Positions 26,705 to 37,052 of a stretch of 64,000 bases of DNA are shown in pieces (within the stretch, counting starts at the first letter, position 1; each line of letters opens with the position of its first letter). The position numbers were made by a program, and so were the translations under genes. Below the pieces are notes generated by a model. That model saw only the letters and a program-made list of their open reading frames with translations, did not search any database and was not told the origin of the DNA. The DNA comes from Pseudoxanthomonas sp. (lineage in GTDB: Bacteria; Pseudomonadota; Gammaproteobacteria; Xanthomonadales; Xanthomonadaceae): assembly GCF_027498035.1 (NCBI RefSeq), contig NZ_CP114978.1, positions 2,914,001 to 2,978,000 on the forward strand, read 5' to 3'.

Positions 26705-27319
26705 GTGCTGACACTGCTCGGAAAACCCACCTCGATCAACGTGCGCAAGGTCCTGTGGCTGTGCGAGGAACTGGCGCTGCCGCTCCTGCACGACCCACTG
26801 GATGCGCCCGGCGACGGGGCGCGGCTGCGGGCGCTCAACCCCAACGGCCTGGTGCCGGTGCTGATCGACGGCGACGCTGTGCTGTGGGAATCCAACACGA
26901 TCTGCCGCTACCTGGCCGCGCGCGAACAACGCCACGATCTGCTGCCGGCCGATCCCCTGGCGCGTGCGCGCGTGGAGCAGTGGATGGACTGGCAGGCCAC
27001 CGAGCTCAACACCACCTGGCGGCCGGCGTTCATGGCGCTGGTACGACGCAGCCCCGCCTATCAGGACGCGGCCGCCACCGAGGCCAGCATCGCCGGGTGG
27101 AATCGGCTGATGACGCTGCTGGATGCGCAGTTGGCGCACACCGCTGCGTATGTCGCCGGAAGCGACTTCACCCTGGCCGACATCGTGCTGGGCCTGTCGG
27201 CCAATCGCTGGCTGATGACGCCGATGGCGCGCCCGGACCTGCCGGCGGTCGCGGCCTGGGTCGCACGCCTGGAGACGCGTGCCGGGTATCGTGCGCATGG
27301 ACGCAACGGAGTTCCCTAG
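26705..27319 (+). CDS. Glutathione S-transferase family protein
   Basis: 204 aa. The N-terminal thioredoxin-like domain has TSINVRKVLWLCEEL, LNPNGLVPVLIDG with the cis-Pro, and LWESNTICRYLA (Glu/Ser for the glutathione gamma-glutamyl group). The C-terminal helical domain has TLADIVLGLSANRW. The start is GTG, 7 bp after the VOC gene. Substrate unknown. Confidence 0.9.
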   Translation: MLTLLGKPTSINVRKVLWLCEELALPLLHDPLDAPGDGARLRALNPNGLVPVLIDGDAVLWESNTICRYLAAREQRHDLLPADPLARARVEQWMDWQATELNTTWRPAFMALVRRSPAYQDAAATEASIAGWNRLMTLLDAQLAHTAAYVAGSDFTLADIVLGLSANRWLMTPMARPDLPAVAAWVARLETRAGYRAHGRNGVP

Positions 27320-27691
27320 ATGGCCACCGATCCGGATTTCATCGCTTACGTGCATGCCCAGTCCGCGCTCGGCGCGGTGCTGGAATCGAAGAAGATGTTC
27401 GGCGAATACGCCCTGTACCTGGACGGCAAGGTGGTCGCGCTGGTCTGTGACAACCAGGTCTTCCTCAAACCCACCGCGGCCGGGCTGGCGCTGCTGCACG
27501 AAGTCATCGAACAGCCGCCCTATCCCGGTGCCAAGCCGCATTACCTGCTGGCTGATGCGCTGGAAGACACCGATGCCCTGCAGCGCCTGCTGCGGGCCAC
27601 CGCCGATGCGCTGCCGATGCCGAAACCGAAGAAGGTGGCAGCGAAGAAAGCCGTGGCAAAACGCGCGGCACGCAAGCCCGGAAAGACCTGA
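27320..27691 (+). CDS. TfoX/Sxy N-terminal domain protein
   Basis: 123 aa. The TfoX N-terminal fold is visible in KKMFGEYALYLDGKVVALVC and DNQVFLKPTAAG. There is no C-terminal TfoX domain; instead a basic Lys/Ala-rich tail (KKVAAKKAVAKRAARK) could bind nucleic acid. The ATG directly follows the GST stop. A competence role is only inferred from the family. Confidence 0.8.
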   Translation: MATDPDFIAYVHAQSALGAVLESKKMFGEYALYLDGKVVALVCDNQVFLKPTAAGLALLHEVIEQPPYPGAKPHYLLADALEDTDALQRLLRATADALPMPKPKKVAAKKAVAKRAARKPGKT

Positions 27692-27799
27692 TCCGCCACG
27701 ATGGTCAGTCGTCCCGGCGAATGAAGCCGAGCAGCCTGCGCCTGCGTGGTGCGCGCCGGGAGGCTGTCGCTTGCGGTGACACCATCGGGTCGCGGCGGC

Positions 27800-27825
27800 A
27801 CCAGCCAGCACGATGGCTGGCTGGT
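27800..27825. terminator. Bidirectional hairpin between TfoX-like and roadblock operons
   Basis: Stem ACCAGCCAGC / GCTGGCTGGT, 10 bp perfect with a 6-nt loop, placed between two converging transcription units and 20 bp from the minus-strand stop. Confidence 0.5.
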
Positions 27826-27845
27826 CGACCGACGCGCGTGGCCTG

Positions 27846-28205
27846 CTACATCTCCAGCTTGGATTCGACGTCGAGTACGGAACGCCGCGCCATCGCGAGG
27901 TTGGAGCGCGTGCGGTCCAGCACCAGGTAGAAGAACAGGCCTGGCGAGGCCGCGACCGGACGCATGATGTGGTACGCCTTGCCCAGCGAGATCAGGATGT
28001 CCTCGATGTTGTCATTGAGGTTGAGCGAGCTGGCGGTCTTCATCTTGGCGCGGATGACCTCGGTGTTGCCGGCCGCGGCCAGCTCCAGATCGATGCCGCC
28101 GCCGGCCGAACCCAGCAGCATGCCGCTGGTGTAGTCGACCAGGGCAACGGCCTGAGCGCCGTCCAGGCTCATCAGAGTGTCGAGGGAGTCTTTCAGATTG
28201 GCCAC
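27846..28205 (-). CDS. Roadblock/LC7-domain protein (MglB-like), distal gene
   Basis: 119 aa. Short alpha-beta fold with QAVALVDYTSGMLLGSAGGG, ELAAAGNTEVIRAKMKT and an ending that resembles MglB-type regulators of small GTPases. The GTG start at 28205 is chosen because AGAGG lies 7 bp upstream; the in-frame ATG further up has none. It is the last gene of a four-gene operon with a second roadblock-like gene and a small GTPase, suggesting GTPase-activating or scaffold function. Confidence 0.8.
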   Translation of the reverse strand: MANLKDSLDTLMSLDGAQAVALVDYTSGMLLGSAGGGIDLELAAAGNTEVIRAKMKTASSLNLNDNIEDILISLGKAYHIMRPVAASPGLFFYLVLDRTRSNLAMARRSVLDVESKLEM

Positions 28206-28271
28206 GGGAAACCTCTTTGTGGTTGGGTGGTGGGACATGGGTGGAACATGAAGCGGGACTTGCGGTGGAAC

Positions 28272-28670
28272 TCATGTGCCTCGGAGGTCGTCGGCGATGC
28301 GCCGGCTGCAGGCGCGGGCGGCCCACAGCACGTTGCCGGTGAGGATCCGGCGCTCGCAGGCCGCCATCAGCAGCAGCGGGACCGGGGCCGGGATGGCCAG
28401 CATCAGGACCTTGCCTGCGCTGGCTTCGGCCATCAGTGATTCCAGCTCGCCCAGCGCCAGCTCGCGCCCGACCGCCGCGGCCAGGGCCAGCATCGAACTG
28501 GTCATCGCCGCCAGGCGTTCGCCGCTGCCGGGCGCGCCATTGGCGACCGCGATGGCAAAGCCGTCCACGCTGGCGACCACCGCGCTGCGCACGCCGCCGA
28601 CCTCGCTGGCGAAGGCCTGCAGGTGTGCCTGGACCAGGTCGCGCTGCTGCGCGGGCAATCCATCAATCAT
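28272..28670 (-). CDS. Roadblock/LC7-like protein
   Basis: 132 aa. Central pattern VRSAVVASVDGFAIAVANG and ERLAAMTSSMLALAAAVGRE matches the roadblock fold, followed by a LMLAIPAPVPLLLMAA strand. It starts at the ATG at 28670, overlapping the GTPase gene stop (ATGATTGA). It probably forms a heteromeric partner with the next roadblock protein on the GTPase. Confidence 0.75.
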   Translation of the reverse strand: MIDGLPAQQRDLVQAHLQAFASEVGGVRSAVVASVDGFAIAVANGAPGSGERLAAMTSSMLALAAAVGRELALGELESLMAEASAGKVLMLAIPAPVPLLLMAACERRILTGNVLWAARACSRRIADDLRGT

Positions 28671-29208
28671 GGCGGCCGACCAGTTCGGTGGATTCGATCT
28701 CACTCATCAGCACATCCATCACCATCAGGATCTGGTCGACTTCGCGTGCGTCCAGCGGCAGCACCGGCAGCGGCCGGCCGCGTTGCTCAAGGCGCCCATG
28801 GAAGGGGTCAAGGCTGGCATCGGGCTTCAGATCCAGGCGCGAGATGCCGACCACGGTCGGCACCTGGGGCGCGTGGGCTGCCAGCGCATCGAGGTACGTA
28901 TCGAAATGGGCCGCGGCCTGGTCGCTGGCGCCATCGACCAGCACCACGATCCCGGCCGCGCCGGTCAGCAGGATCGGCCAGATGAACTCGAAGCGCGCCT
29001 GCCCCGGCGTGCCGACCAGGCGCAGCCGGTCGCCATTGGGAAGGTCGACATCGGCGTAGTCCATCGCCACGGTGGTCAGCGCCTTGGTCAGGCTGGCGTC
29101 GGTGTTGTGCACGTCGGTGTCCACGACCCGGCCATTGGCCACGGTTCGTACCAGCGTGGACTTGCCCGCGCCCATCGACCCCAGCACCACGATCTTGTGC
29201 TCCCGCAC
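28663..29208 (-). CDS. Small Ras-like GTPase (MglA/Rup-type)
   Basis: 181 aa cytoplasmic GTPase. P-loop GSMGAGKST, switch II/G3 as VGTPGQARFEF (the canonical DxxG Asp is replaced: GTPG), and a divergent G4 as ISRLD instead of NKxD. The GTG start at 29208 sits 6 bp behind AGGAGG, which also excludes the TTG two codons earlier. The pairing with two roadblock genes matches bacterial polarity or signalling GTPase modules. Its output is unknown. Confidence 0.88.
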   Translation of the reverse strand: MREHKIVVLGSMGAGKSTLVRTVANGRVVDTDVHNTDASLTKALTTVAMDYADVDLPNGDRLRLVGTPGQARFEFIWPILLTGAAGIVVLVDGASDQAAAHFDTYLDALAAHAPQVPTVVGISRLDLKPDASLDPFHGRLEQRGRPLPVLPLDAREVDQILMVMDVLMSEIESTELVGRHD

Positions 29209-29210
29209 GT

Positions 29211-30197
29211 TCAACCTCCTCTTGTGCGACGCACGCCGCGCCACATGCTGGCCAACAGGGCGCCGGGGCCACGGTGGCGGGTGGGCGGTGGCGTTGGCTC
29301 CACCGCGGTTTCAGCTTCCACCTGGGCGTAGCCGGACAGCCAGGCGGCGTTGAAGAAAGCGCGGACCGCGCCTGGGTCCACGCCGAGGGCATGGCTGGCT
29401 TCCATCGCCGTGCAGGCACGGCGCAGCAACAACGAGCACAGGCGGAAGTCGTCGTGACGATGGGCCAGCACGCGGAAGTCCGGCCAGCGCTGTAGGCGCA
29501 GGCGGTGGTTTTCCTCCATCGGCGCCAGCAACAGCGGTGTCGTGGTCATGCGCAACCCGGCCTGCCACAGCAGGGGAATCAGGGCGACGCTGTGGAGTTC
29601 GACAAACAGTGCCGAATAGCGCGGCGCCGGCAGCGTGCGCAGCGCGAGCTTTTCGAATGTCCGGCTGAGCAACTGGGCTGGTGGTTCGTCGAGGCCCGTC
29701 GCGCCGGGCGGCACGAGGGCCAGCAGCCGGCGGAAATCCAGCAGCAGGACATCGTGTCCGTCCAGCGACAGTGCGGCCACCGTACCGGCCTGCAGCAGGC
29801 GCGCGCGCAATGCCTCGCTCAGGGGCGAGGGATCTTCGGCTGGCGTGTCGGGGGCAACGACAGGCATGGCCGTCGCGCCTGGTGCGGCGATGGCCTGCAG
29901 GCGTTGCAGGGTCTCCTGCACCTGCGCATCGGCCAATGGCGCGGGCGGCTGGTGCAAGGCGTCACAGAGCGTGCCGTCCTCGCGCAGCGACCACATCGGC
30001 AGCCAGGGATGGTTGGCGACGATGCGCTGTGCCGCACTGCGCAGCATGGCATCGTCCCGGACCACCAGCAGGTCGCAATCGGCGAAGTCATGGGACAACT
30101 GCAAAGCTGGAGACTGCATGCCAGCCGTGGCCTGCAACCGTTGCAGCAAGTCGAGCTCGCCGTGAAGGTCCGATCCGAGGATCAATACCTTGGTCAT
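29211..30197 (-). CDS. Unknown protein, first gene of the GTPase-roadblock operon
   Basis: 328 aa; no family recognised. It begins MTKVLILGSDLHGELDLLQR, a beta-strand/turn like a receiver or Rossmann start, with a DLLVVRDDAMLRSA segment after it. The C-terminal half has RHDDFRLCSLLLRRACTAME, then DPGAVRAFFNAAWLSGYAQV, like a small helical module, and ends with a basic GGVRRTRGG-type tail. The ATG has GAGGAA 7 bp upstream. It stops 2 bp before the GTPase start, so it may be the GTPase's sensor or effector. Confidence 0.75.
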   Translation of the reverse strand: MTKVLILGSDLHGELDLLQRLQATAGMQSPALQLSHDFADCDLLVVRDDAMLRSAAQRIVANHPWLPMWSLREDGTLCDALHQPPAPLADAQVQETLQRLQAIAAPGATAMPVVAPDTPAEDPSPLSEALRARLLQAGTVAALSLDGHDVLLLDFRRLLALVPPGATGLDEPPAQLLSRTFEKLALRTLPAPRYSALFVELHSVALIPLLWQAGLRMTTTPLLLAPMEENHRLRLQRWPDFRVLAHRHDDFRLCSLLLRRACTAMEASHALGVDPGAVRAFFNAAWLSGYAQVEAETAVEPTPPPTRHRGPGALLASMWRGVRRTRGG

Positions 30198-30550
30198 GCG
30201 ACAGTTCCTCATCGCACCACGCACTGCATGATGCCGGTCACCCCCCTGGCGACCGTCGATGTCATGAATCTAGGCGGCCGCCAACGCGCTGTGGGTGATG
30301 CAGCACGCAGTTCCGTGAATGCAAGGATGATCGCGTTGAACAGGTGTGAGGTGTTCGATGTTTACGGACACGACAACATCCGCGTCACTGTCGGGATTGT
30401 CACCGGCACGACATACCGCGGTGATGGTTGGCAGGGTTTGTCGAGCGAGGCCCGTATGTGCGGATCGATGATTCCGGCGCGACGCGCGTTGGCCAAGTCC
30501 ATCCCCGCCAGGCCGTCGATCGCGATGTAGTGCGGGCAGCCCAGAATGAG
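30198..30550. other. Intergenic stretch without a recognised gene
   Basis: About 350 bp between the GTPase operon start and the icd terminator. No convincing coding frame with a start and ribosome site was found on either strand. A roughly 60-codon open stretch on the minus strand (including HYIAIDGLAGMDLANARR) lacks a start and may be a gene remnant. The part nearest 30.2 kb must hold the operon's promoter, but no clear -35/-10 pair was seen. Confidence 0.4.
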
Positions 30551-30584
30551 AACGGGCCCGCTTCCTTGCGAAAGCGGGCCCGTT
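30551..30584 (-). terminator. Rho-independent-like terminator of icd
   Basis: Perfect stem AACGGGCCCGCTT / AAGCGGGCCCGTT with an 8-nt loop, 20 bp after the icd stop; in the minus direction it is followed by the T-rich TTCTCATTCT. Confidence 0.75.
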
Positions 30585-30604
30585 GCTTCATCGCGGCGGT
30601 GGGC

Positions 30605-32836
<2,232 letters not shown>

Positions 32837-33134
32837 GCGGGATCTGTCTCTCTTGCGGATGCGGGGACGCGGGAATGTGAAGCGCGGCGCACGCCGGTGG
32901 GCGAATCGGGGGGCTGCCCATCGAACGTGCCGCTGGCATCAAGGCCGGGCCTCCGGCGTGTTCCTTGCCGCAGGCGGGGCCGTGAGCAGCCAAGCACGCC
33001 ATTGTCGCGGCTAACGCGTGGCAGGGCAAAGCTGCGCACCCGTATGGCGCGGGTTGCTGTGTTGCAGTCGTCGTGCCGCAGCAATGGTTGCCGCGGAAAG
33101 CATCAAATCGCGCGCGGCCTTCTACAATAGGCGC

Positions 33135-34301
33135 ATGAACATGCCCAACCCCGCCGTCCGCCTGAAGAACGCCTGGCGTTCCAGCCACCCTTGGATCTTC
33201 CAGAAACTGGTGGACAAGCCGCCGCAGAAGCCCAAGCCCGGCACCATCGTCGACGTGTTCGGCGTGGACAACGCCTGGGTGGGCCGCGGTTTCTACAACG
33301 GCCATTCGCGCATCGCCGTGCGCATCCTGGAAACCGATCCGGACGTGCAGGTGGACCAGGCCTGGTTCAACGACAAGATCGCCCAGGCGGTGTCGCTGCG
33401 CCGCGACGTGCTCAAGCTGGATGACGTGTCCGACGCCTGGCGCGTGGTCCACAGCGAAGGCGACGGCCTGTCTGGCCTGGTGGTGGATCGTTATGGCGAC
33501 CTGATCGTGGTCGAGTTCTTCGCCGCCGGCATGTTCCGCCACCGCGAGTGGGTGTTCGAGGCGCTGCGCCTGCAGTTCCCGGGCTGCCGCTTCCATGTGT
33601 TCGCCGAAGAACACGTGCAGAAGCAGGAGAGCTTCGATTTCCACAGCACCTCGGGCACCGAGGCCGAAGTCATCACCGAATACGGCGTGAAGTTCCGCGC
33701 CGACCCGGCCGGCGCGCACAAGACCGGCTTCTTCGCCGACCAGCGCGAGAACCGCCAGTGGCTCAGCCAGCTGGCCGCCGGCAAGACCGTGCTGGACCTG
33801 TGCTGCAACACTGGCGGTTTCGCGGTGTACGCGGCCGCGCGCGGCGCCAGTGAAGTGGTCGGCGTGGATATCGACGAAGACGTGATCGCCATCGCCAAGG
33901 GCAATGCCAGGCTCAACGGCGTGCGGCCCAAGTTCGTCCAGGCCGACATCTTCCCGTACCTGCGCGATGCCGCTGCGCGTGGCGAAAGCTACGACATGGT
34001 GATCCTGGACCCGGCCAAGATGACCCGCGACCGCGAGCAGGTGATCCCGGCGCTGAAGAAGTACCTGGACATGAACAAGCTGGCGCTGGGCGTGGTCAAG
34101 CCCGGCGGCCTGTTCGCCACGTTCTCGTGCACCGGGTTGGTGGCCGAACATGAGTTCCTGGACATGCTGCGTCGCGCGGCCTACTTCTCCGGCCGCACCA
34201 TCCAGATCCTGAAAGTCTCCGGCGCCGGCCCCGATCATCCGTTCATGGCCCACGTGCAGGAATCGCGCTACCTCAAAGCCGTGTTCTGCCGGGTGTTCTG
34301 A
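33135..34301 (+). CDS. rlmI: 23S rRNA (cytosine-C5) methyltransferase RlmI-like
   Basis: 388 aa. N-terminal PUA-like domain (RLKNAWRSSHPWIFQKLV, VDVFGVDNAWVGRGFYN) followed by a SAM methyltransferase. Motif I is VLDLCCNTGGFAVYAA, the acidic ribose binder is VVGVDIDEDVI, and the catalytic region includes VILDPAKMTRDRE and TFSCTGLV. The related RlmI modifies C1962 of 23S rRNA. The ATG at 33135 is the first in-frame ATG; a second lies two codons on. Confidence 0.9.
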   Translation: MNMPNPAVRLKNAWRSSHPWIFQKLVDKPPQKPKPGTIVDVFGVDNAWVGRGFYNGHSRIAVRILETDPDVQVDQAWFNDKIAQAVSLRRDVLKLDDVSDAWRVVHSEGDGLSGLVVDRYGDLIVVEFFAAGMFRHREWVFEALRLQFPGCRFHVFAEEHVQKQESFDFHSTSGTEAEVITEYGVKFRADPAGAHKTGFFADQRENRQWLSQLAAGKTVLDLCCNTGGFAVYAAARGASEVVGVDIDEDVIAIAKGNARLNGVRPKFVQADIFPYLRDAAARGESYDMVILDPAKMTRDREQVIPALKKYLDMNKLALGVVKPGGLFATFSCTGLVAEHEFLDMLRRAAYFSGRTIQILKVSGAGPDHPFMAHVQESRYLKAVFCRVF

Positions 34302-34723
34302 TGAGCACGGCGCGCGCGGCGGGCAGCAGACTCACCCGCGCGCTGTTCGGCCTGTCCGACTTCGTCGCCAGCCTGGTGCTGGTGTTCGCGGTCCTGGGCA
34401 TGGTCCTGGCGCCGATGGTGCTGACCCAGCCACGCGTCAACGGCACCGAGCCATTGACCCATGTGGAAGGACTGCTGGTTGCGGCCGACTGCGCGCTGCT
34501 GGCGCTGGGCGCCTGGTTCACCGGTCGCCGGCGCATCACCGGCCTACTGGTGCTGATGGTTGCGGCGGCGGTGGCGTTGCTGCTGCCCGCCGCGGGCGTG
34601 TTGTTGCTCGCCCTGGTGTTGATGGCGATCTTCGCGTTGCCCCTGTTCTGCGCATGGCGTGAGCTGCGTGGACAGCGCGGGGCGGCGCCGGAAAGCACGG
34701 CCCCGCGTCGCGCGCCAGACTGA
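34301..34723 (+). CDS. Unknown four-helix membrane protein
   Basis: 140 aa with hydrophobic segments at about residues 18-42, 58-73, 80-92 and 93-112, and charged tails. The ATG overlaps the rlmI stop (TGATG), so translation is coupled. No family recognised and no catalytic motif seen. Confidence 0.7.
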   Translation: MSTARAAGSRLTRALFGLSDFVASLVLVFAVLGMVLAPMVLTQPRVNGTEPLTHVEGLLVAADCALLALGAWFTGRRRITGLLVLMVAAAVALLLPAAGVLLLALVLMAIFALPLFCAWRELRGQRGAAPESTAPRRAPD

Positions 34724-34758
34724 CGCGGAGGCGCGGCGGCGTGTCCGCGGGCGTTGCG

Positions 34759-36171
34759 CTACAGCGTGACGCGCTGCGGCTCCTGCGTGGGCTGCGCCTG
34801 CGTGGTGGAGGCGGGATCGCGGGCCTGGTTGATCGCATCCACCCGCTGCAGGGAATCGGCCTGCGGGGTCTGCATGGCCAGGCCGGCATCCATCGACGCC
34901 CGGCGCTGGCCGGGGTCCTGCAGGTTGCCTTCCACCAGGAAGATGTTCGGGCCGCCCCCGGCGCTGGTGCCGCGCCCCAGCATCACGTGGTCGACACGAT
35001 GGAAGCCCTGTTCCTTCGCCAGGACCAGCAAGCTGTGGCTCATGCGGCTGGCATCTTCGCCCCGCGCATAGCCCTGTGCAGTCACGCCCGCTTCGATCTG
35101 CTTGAACAACGGGTGGTCCGGATGGCCCGCCTGGTCCGGTGCCAAGCGCGTCGGTGATCCATCGGGCGCGGCCGCGCCCTGGAACACGATCGGTACGTGG
35201 GTGAAGGTACTCGCGGTGTGGTCGAAATGGTGCGCGGTCGGTGGCGTGGTGCTGGTGTCCTGGTACGGCATGGCGCTGGTGTTGCGACCCAGGTTGATGC
35301 CGTTCTGTTCCATCAGGTCTTCGCTCAGGTGCAGCTGCTGCAGGTTCATCTGCAGCGAAGCCTTGCCATCGCCGTAGGCACGTTCGGACTGCACGATCAG
35401 GCCGACGCCCCACGACCCGTAATAGTTCGCATAGTCCGAGTTGCCGTTGTGGCCCAGTCCGGTCTCAGCCGGGGAATGGTCGAAGTAGTTCTTGCCCATG
35501 CCTTCCACGTTGTGCGCGGTTGGCTGCAGGTGCAGGTCCGCATCCAGGCTGAGGTTGGGCTTGGCGGTGTAGGTGTAGTTGGGCGGCGTACCGGCGCGAT
35601 CGATGAAGTCGGCCGCTCGGAACGGACTGGCGGTGTAGACGTCTTCCAGCGTGGCGGCGGGCTTGCCGGTCTGGACCATGCCGACCAGCGCATTCCAGCC
35701 GGCCACTTCGGCGCCAGCTTCGTCACGGCGGTTGGCGGCGATCAGGTTCCCCAGCACGGGCGTGTAGTCATGCGTCGCGCCCTTGCTTTCGGCGACTTTC
35801 TTCGCGTCATCGATGAAGTCCTGGGTGGCCTTGCTGGTCGCGGCATTGTTGAAGCCGTGCTGCAGCTCATGGCCCAGCACGAAGGTCGGCTCGGCGGCGT
35901 CGAACGGCGTGCCGGCGTGCGGCGTGGCCAGCACCGACAGCGGCAGGCGCATTTCCTTGGCGCTGCCGTCGTACTCACCGCCGGCGTTGGTGCCGACCGG
36001 CAGCGGCACGATGTGCTTGAGGTGCCCCGCCTTGACGGCATCGTTGATCTGGCTCACCAGCGCAGGCGAACCGTTGATGACATGGGTGAGGTTGGCGGCG
36101 TGGTCGGCGCTCACGCCGGGCTGCTTGGCGAATTCATCCACCAGCGCCTGGGCTTCCTTGGTCAATGGCAT
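34759..36171 (-). CDS. Type IV secretion effector: HExxH metallopeptidase-like toxin with C-terminal XVIPCD
   Basis: 470 aa. A zincin-like motif HELQH at residues 101-105 is followed by RRDEAGAEVAGWNA (148-161), whose Glu could be the third zinc ligand. Residues about 335-440 match the Xanthomonadales VirD4-interacting domain (XVIPCD): DHPLFKQIEAGV, SLLVLAKEQGFHRVDHVML, VEGNLQDPGQRRASMD, and a Gln/Pro-rich tail. No signal peptide. This makes it a candidate antibacterial effector of the killing-type X-T4SS. The gene immediately upstream in the operon encodes a lipoprotein that looks like its immunity protein. The VirB/VirD4 apparatus is not in this window. Confidence 0.85.
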   Translation of the reverse strand: MPLTKEAQALVDEFAKQPGVSADHAANLTHVINGSPALVSQINDAVKAGHLKHIVPLPVGTNAGGEYDGSAKEMRLPLSVLATPHAGTPFDAAEPTFVLGHELQHGFNNAATSKATQDFIDDAKKVAESKGATHDYTPVLGNLIAANRRDEAGAEVAGWNALVGMVQTGKPAATLEDVYTASPFRAADFIDRAGTPPNYTYTAKPNLSLDADLHLQPTAHNVEGMGKNYFDHSPAETGLGHNGNSDYANYYGSWGVGLIVQSERAYGDGKASLQMNLQQLHLSEDLMEQNGINLGRNTSAMPYQDTSTTPPTAHHFDHTASTFTHVPIVFQGAAAPDGSPTRLAPDQAGHPDHPLFKQIEAGVTAQGYARGEDASRMSHSLLVLAKEQGFHRVDHVMLGRGTSAGGGPNIFLVEGNLQDPGQRRASMDAGLAMQTPQADSLQRVDAINQARDPASTTQAQPTQEPQRVTL

Positions 36172-36189
36172 GTCGGCACTCCTTGGCCT

Positions 36190-36789
36190 TTAAGGGATGG
36201 TCACCATGCGTACGCAGCGGTGCGCGGCGGCCTCGGCGGTCTCGCCCTGCGGATAGACGCTGACGCGCAGGCCGGGCTTGTCGAACCATTCCTTGACGAA
36301 GCGCCCGTGCTCGGCGCGATACGGGGTGCGGGTGAACCCCATCGCTTCCAGCTTGGCGGTGAAGGCGTCGTAGTCCATCTGGCAGATCGGCGTCATCGGC
36401 GCGTCGGCCTGCGAGGGATTGAAGGCGAATTCGAACCTGGACGCATCCGGCGTCGTCGCATCCAGCCCCACGCCGTAGGTCCACTGGGTGTCGAGGGCCT
36501 CGCCGAAGCCGTAGCGCGCGCTGCCATCGCGTGCGGTCTCCATCGGGATTCCCATCACCTGGCTGATGTGCGCGGGTGTCAGGTCGGCCAGGCCGTGGCT
36601 GTCGTCGATCAGATCCAGCACGCGTTGCAGGGCCTGCGGTGCGTCGAGCCTGGGTGATGCGATGGAAGCGGGTGCGGCGGTGGTCATGGCGGGCTCCTCC
36701 TTGGAAGACGTGGCGCGTAGGGCATGCGAACACGCCGGCAACGCCATGCAGGCGGCCAGCAGCAGCGGAGTGGAACGGGCAGGGCTCAT
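36190..36789 (-). CDS. Probable periplasmic lipoprotein immunity protein for the adjacent effector
   Basis: 199 aa. Signal peptide II pattern with lipobox LPAC (TPLLLAACMALPACSHAL) predicts an anchored periplasmic lipoprotein. The mature part has a helical segment (ALQRVLDLIDDSHGLADLT), then GFGEALDTQWTYGVGLD and SVYPQGETAE. Immunity proteins of X-T4SS effectors are usually such lipoproteins encoded directly upstream of the toxin; the gene ends 18 bp before it. A start at 36807 (MRIPRHMSP) is possible. The role is inferred from context, not sequence homology. Confidence 0.7.
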   Translation of the reverse strand: MSPARSTPLLLAACMALPACSHALRATSSKEEPAMTTAAPASIASPRLDAPQALQRVLDLIDDSHGLADLTPAHISQVMGIPMETARDGSARYGFGEALDTQWTYGVGLDATTPDASRFEFAFNPSQADAPMTPICQMDYDAFTAKLEAMGFTRTPYRAEHGRFVKEWFDKPGLRVSVYPQGETAEAAAHRCVRMVTIP

Positions 36790-37052
36790 GTGGCGGGGGA
36801 TCCTCATGCAGCGGTGCGGTCTTGGCAGATAGGGGACTGACAAGCGGTACCGGAGTGAAGCACCAAGTGCCAGATGGCGCAACACGACGTGTGAGGAGGT
36901 GAGAACTTCGACAACGTCGGGCCTGTTGCGATGCTGCGCCCGGGGCCGGAGTGGAACGCGGTTCACACCGACGAGCAGGTTCTGATCCCGGCCGGCGGCG
37001 CGGCTATGATCGGGCCGTGCATCCTCCCCTCCCACTTGCGATCCGAGACCAT

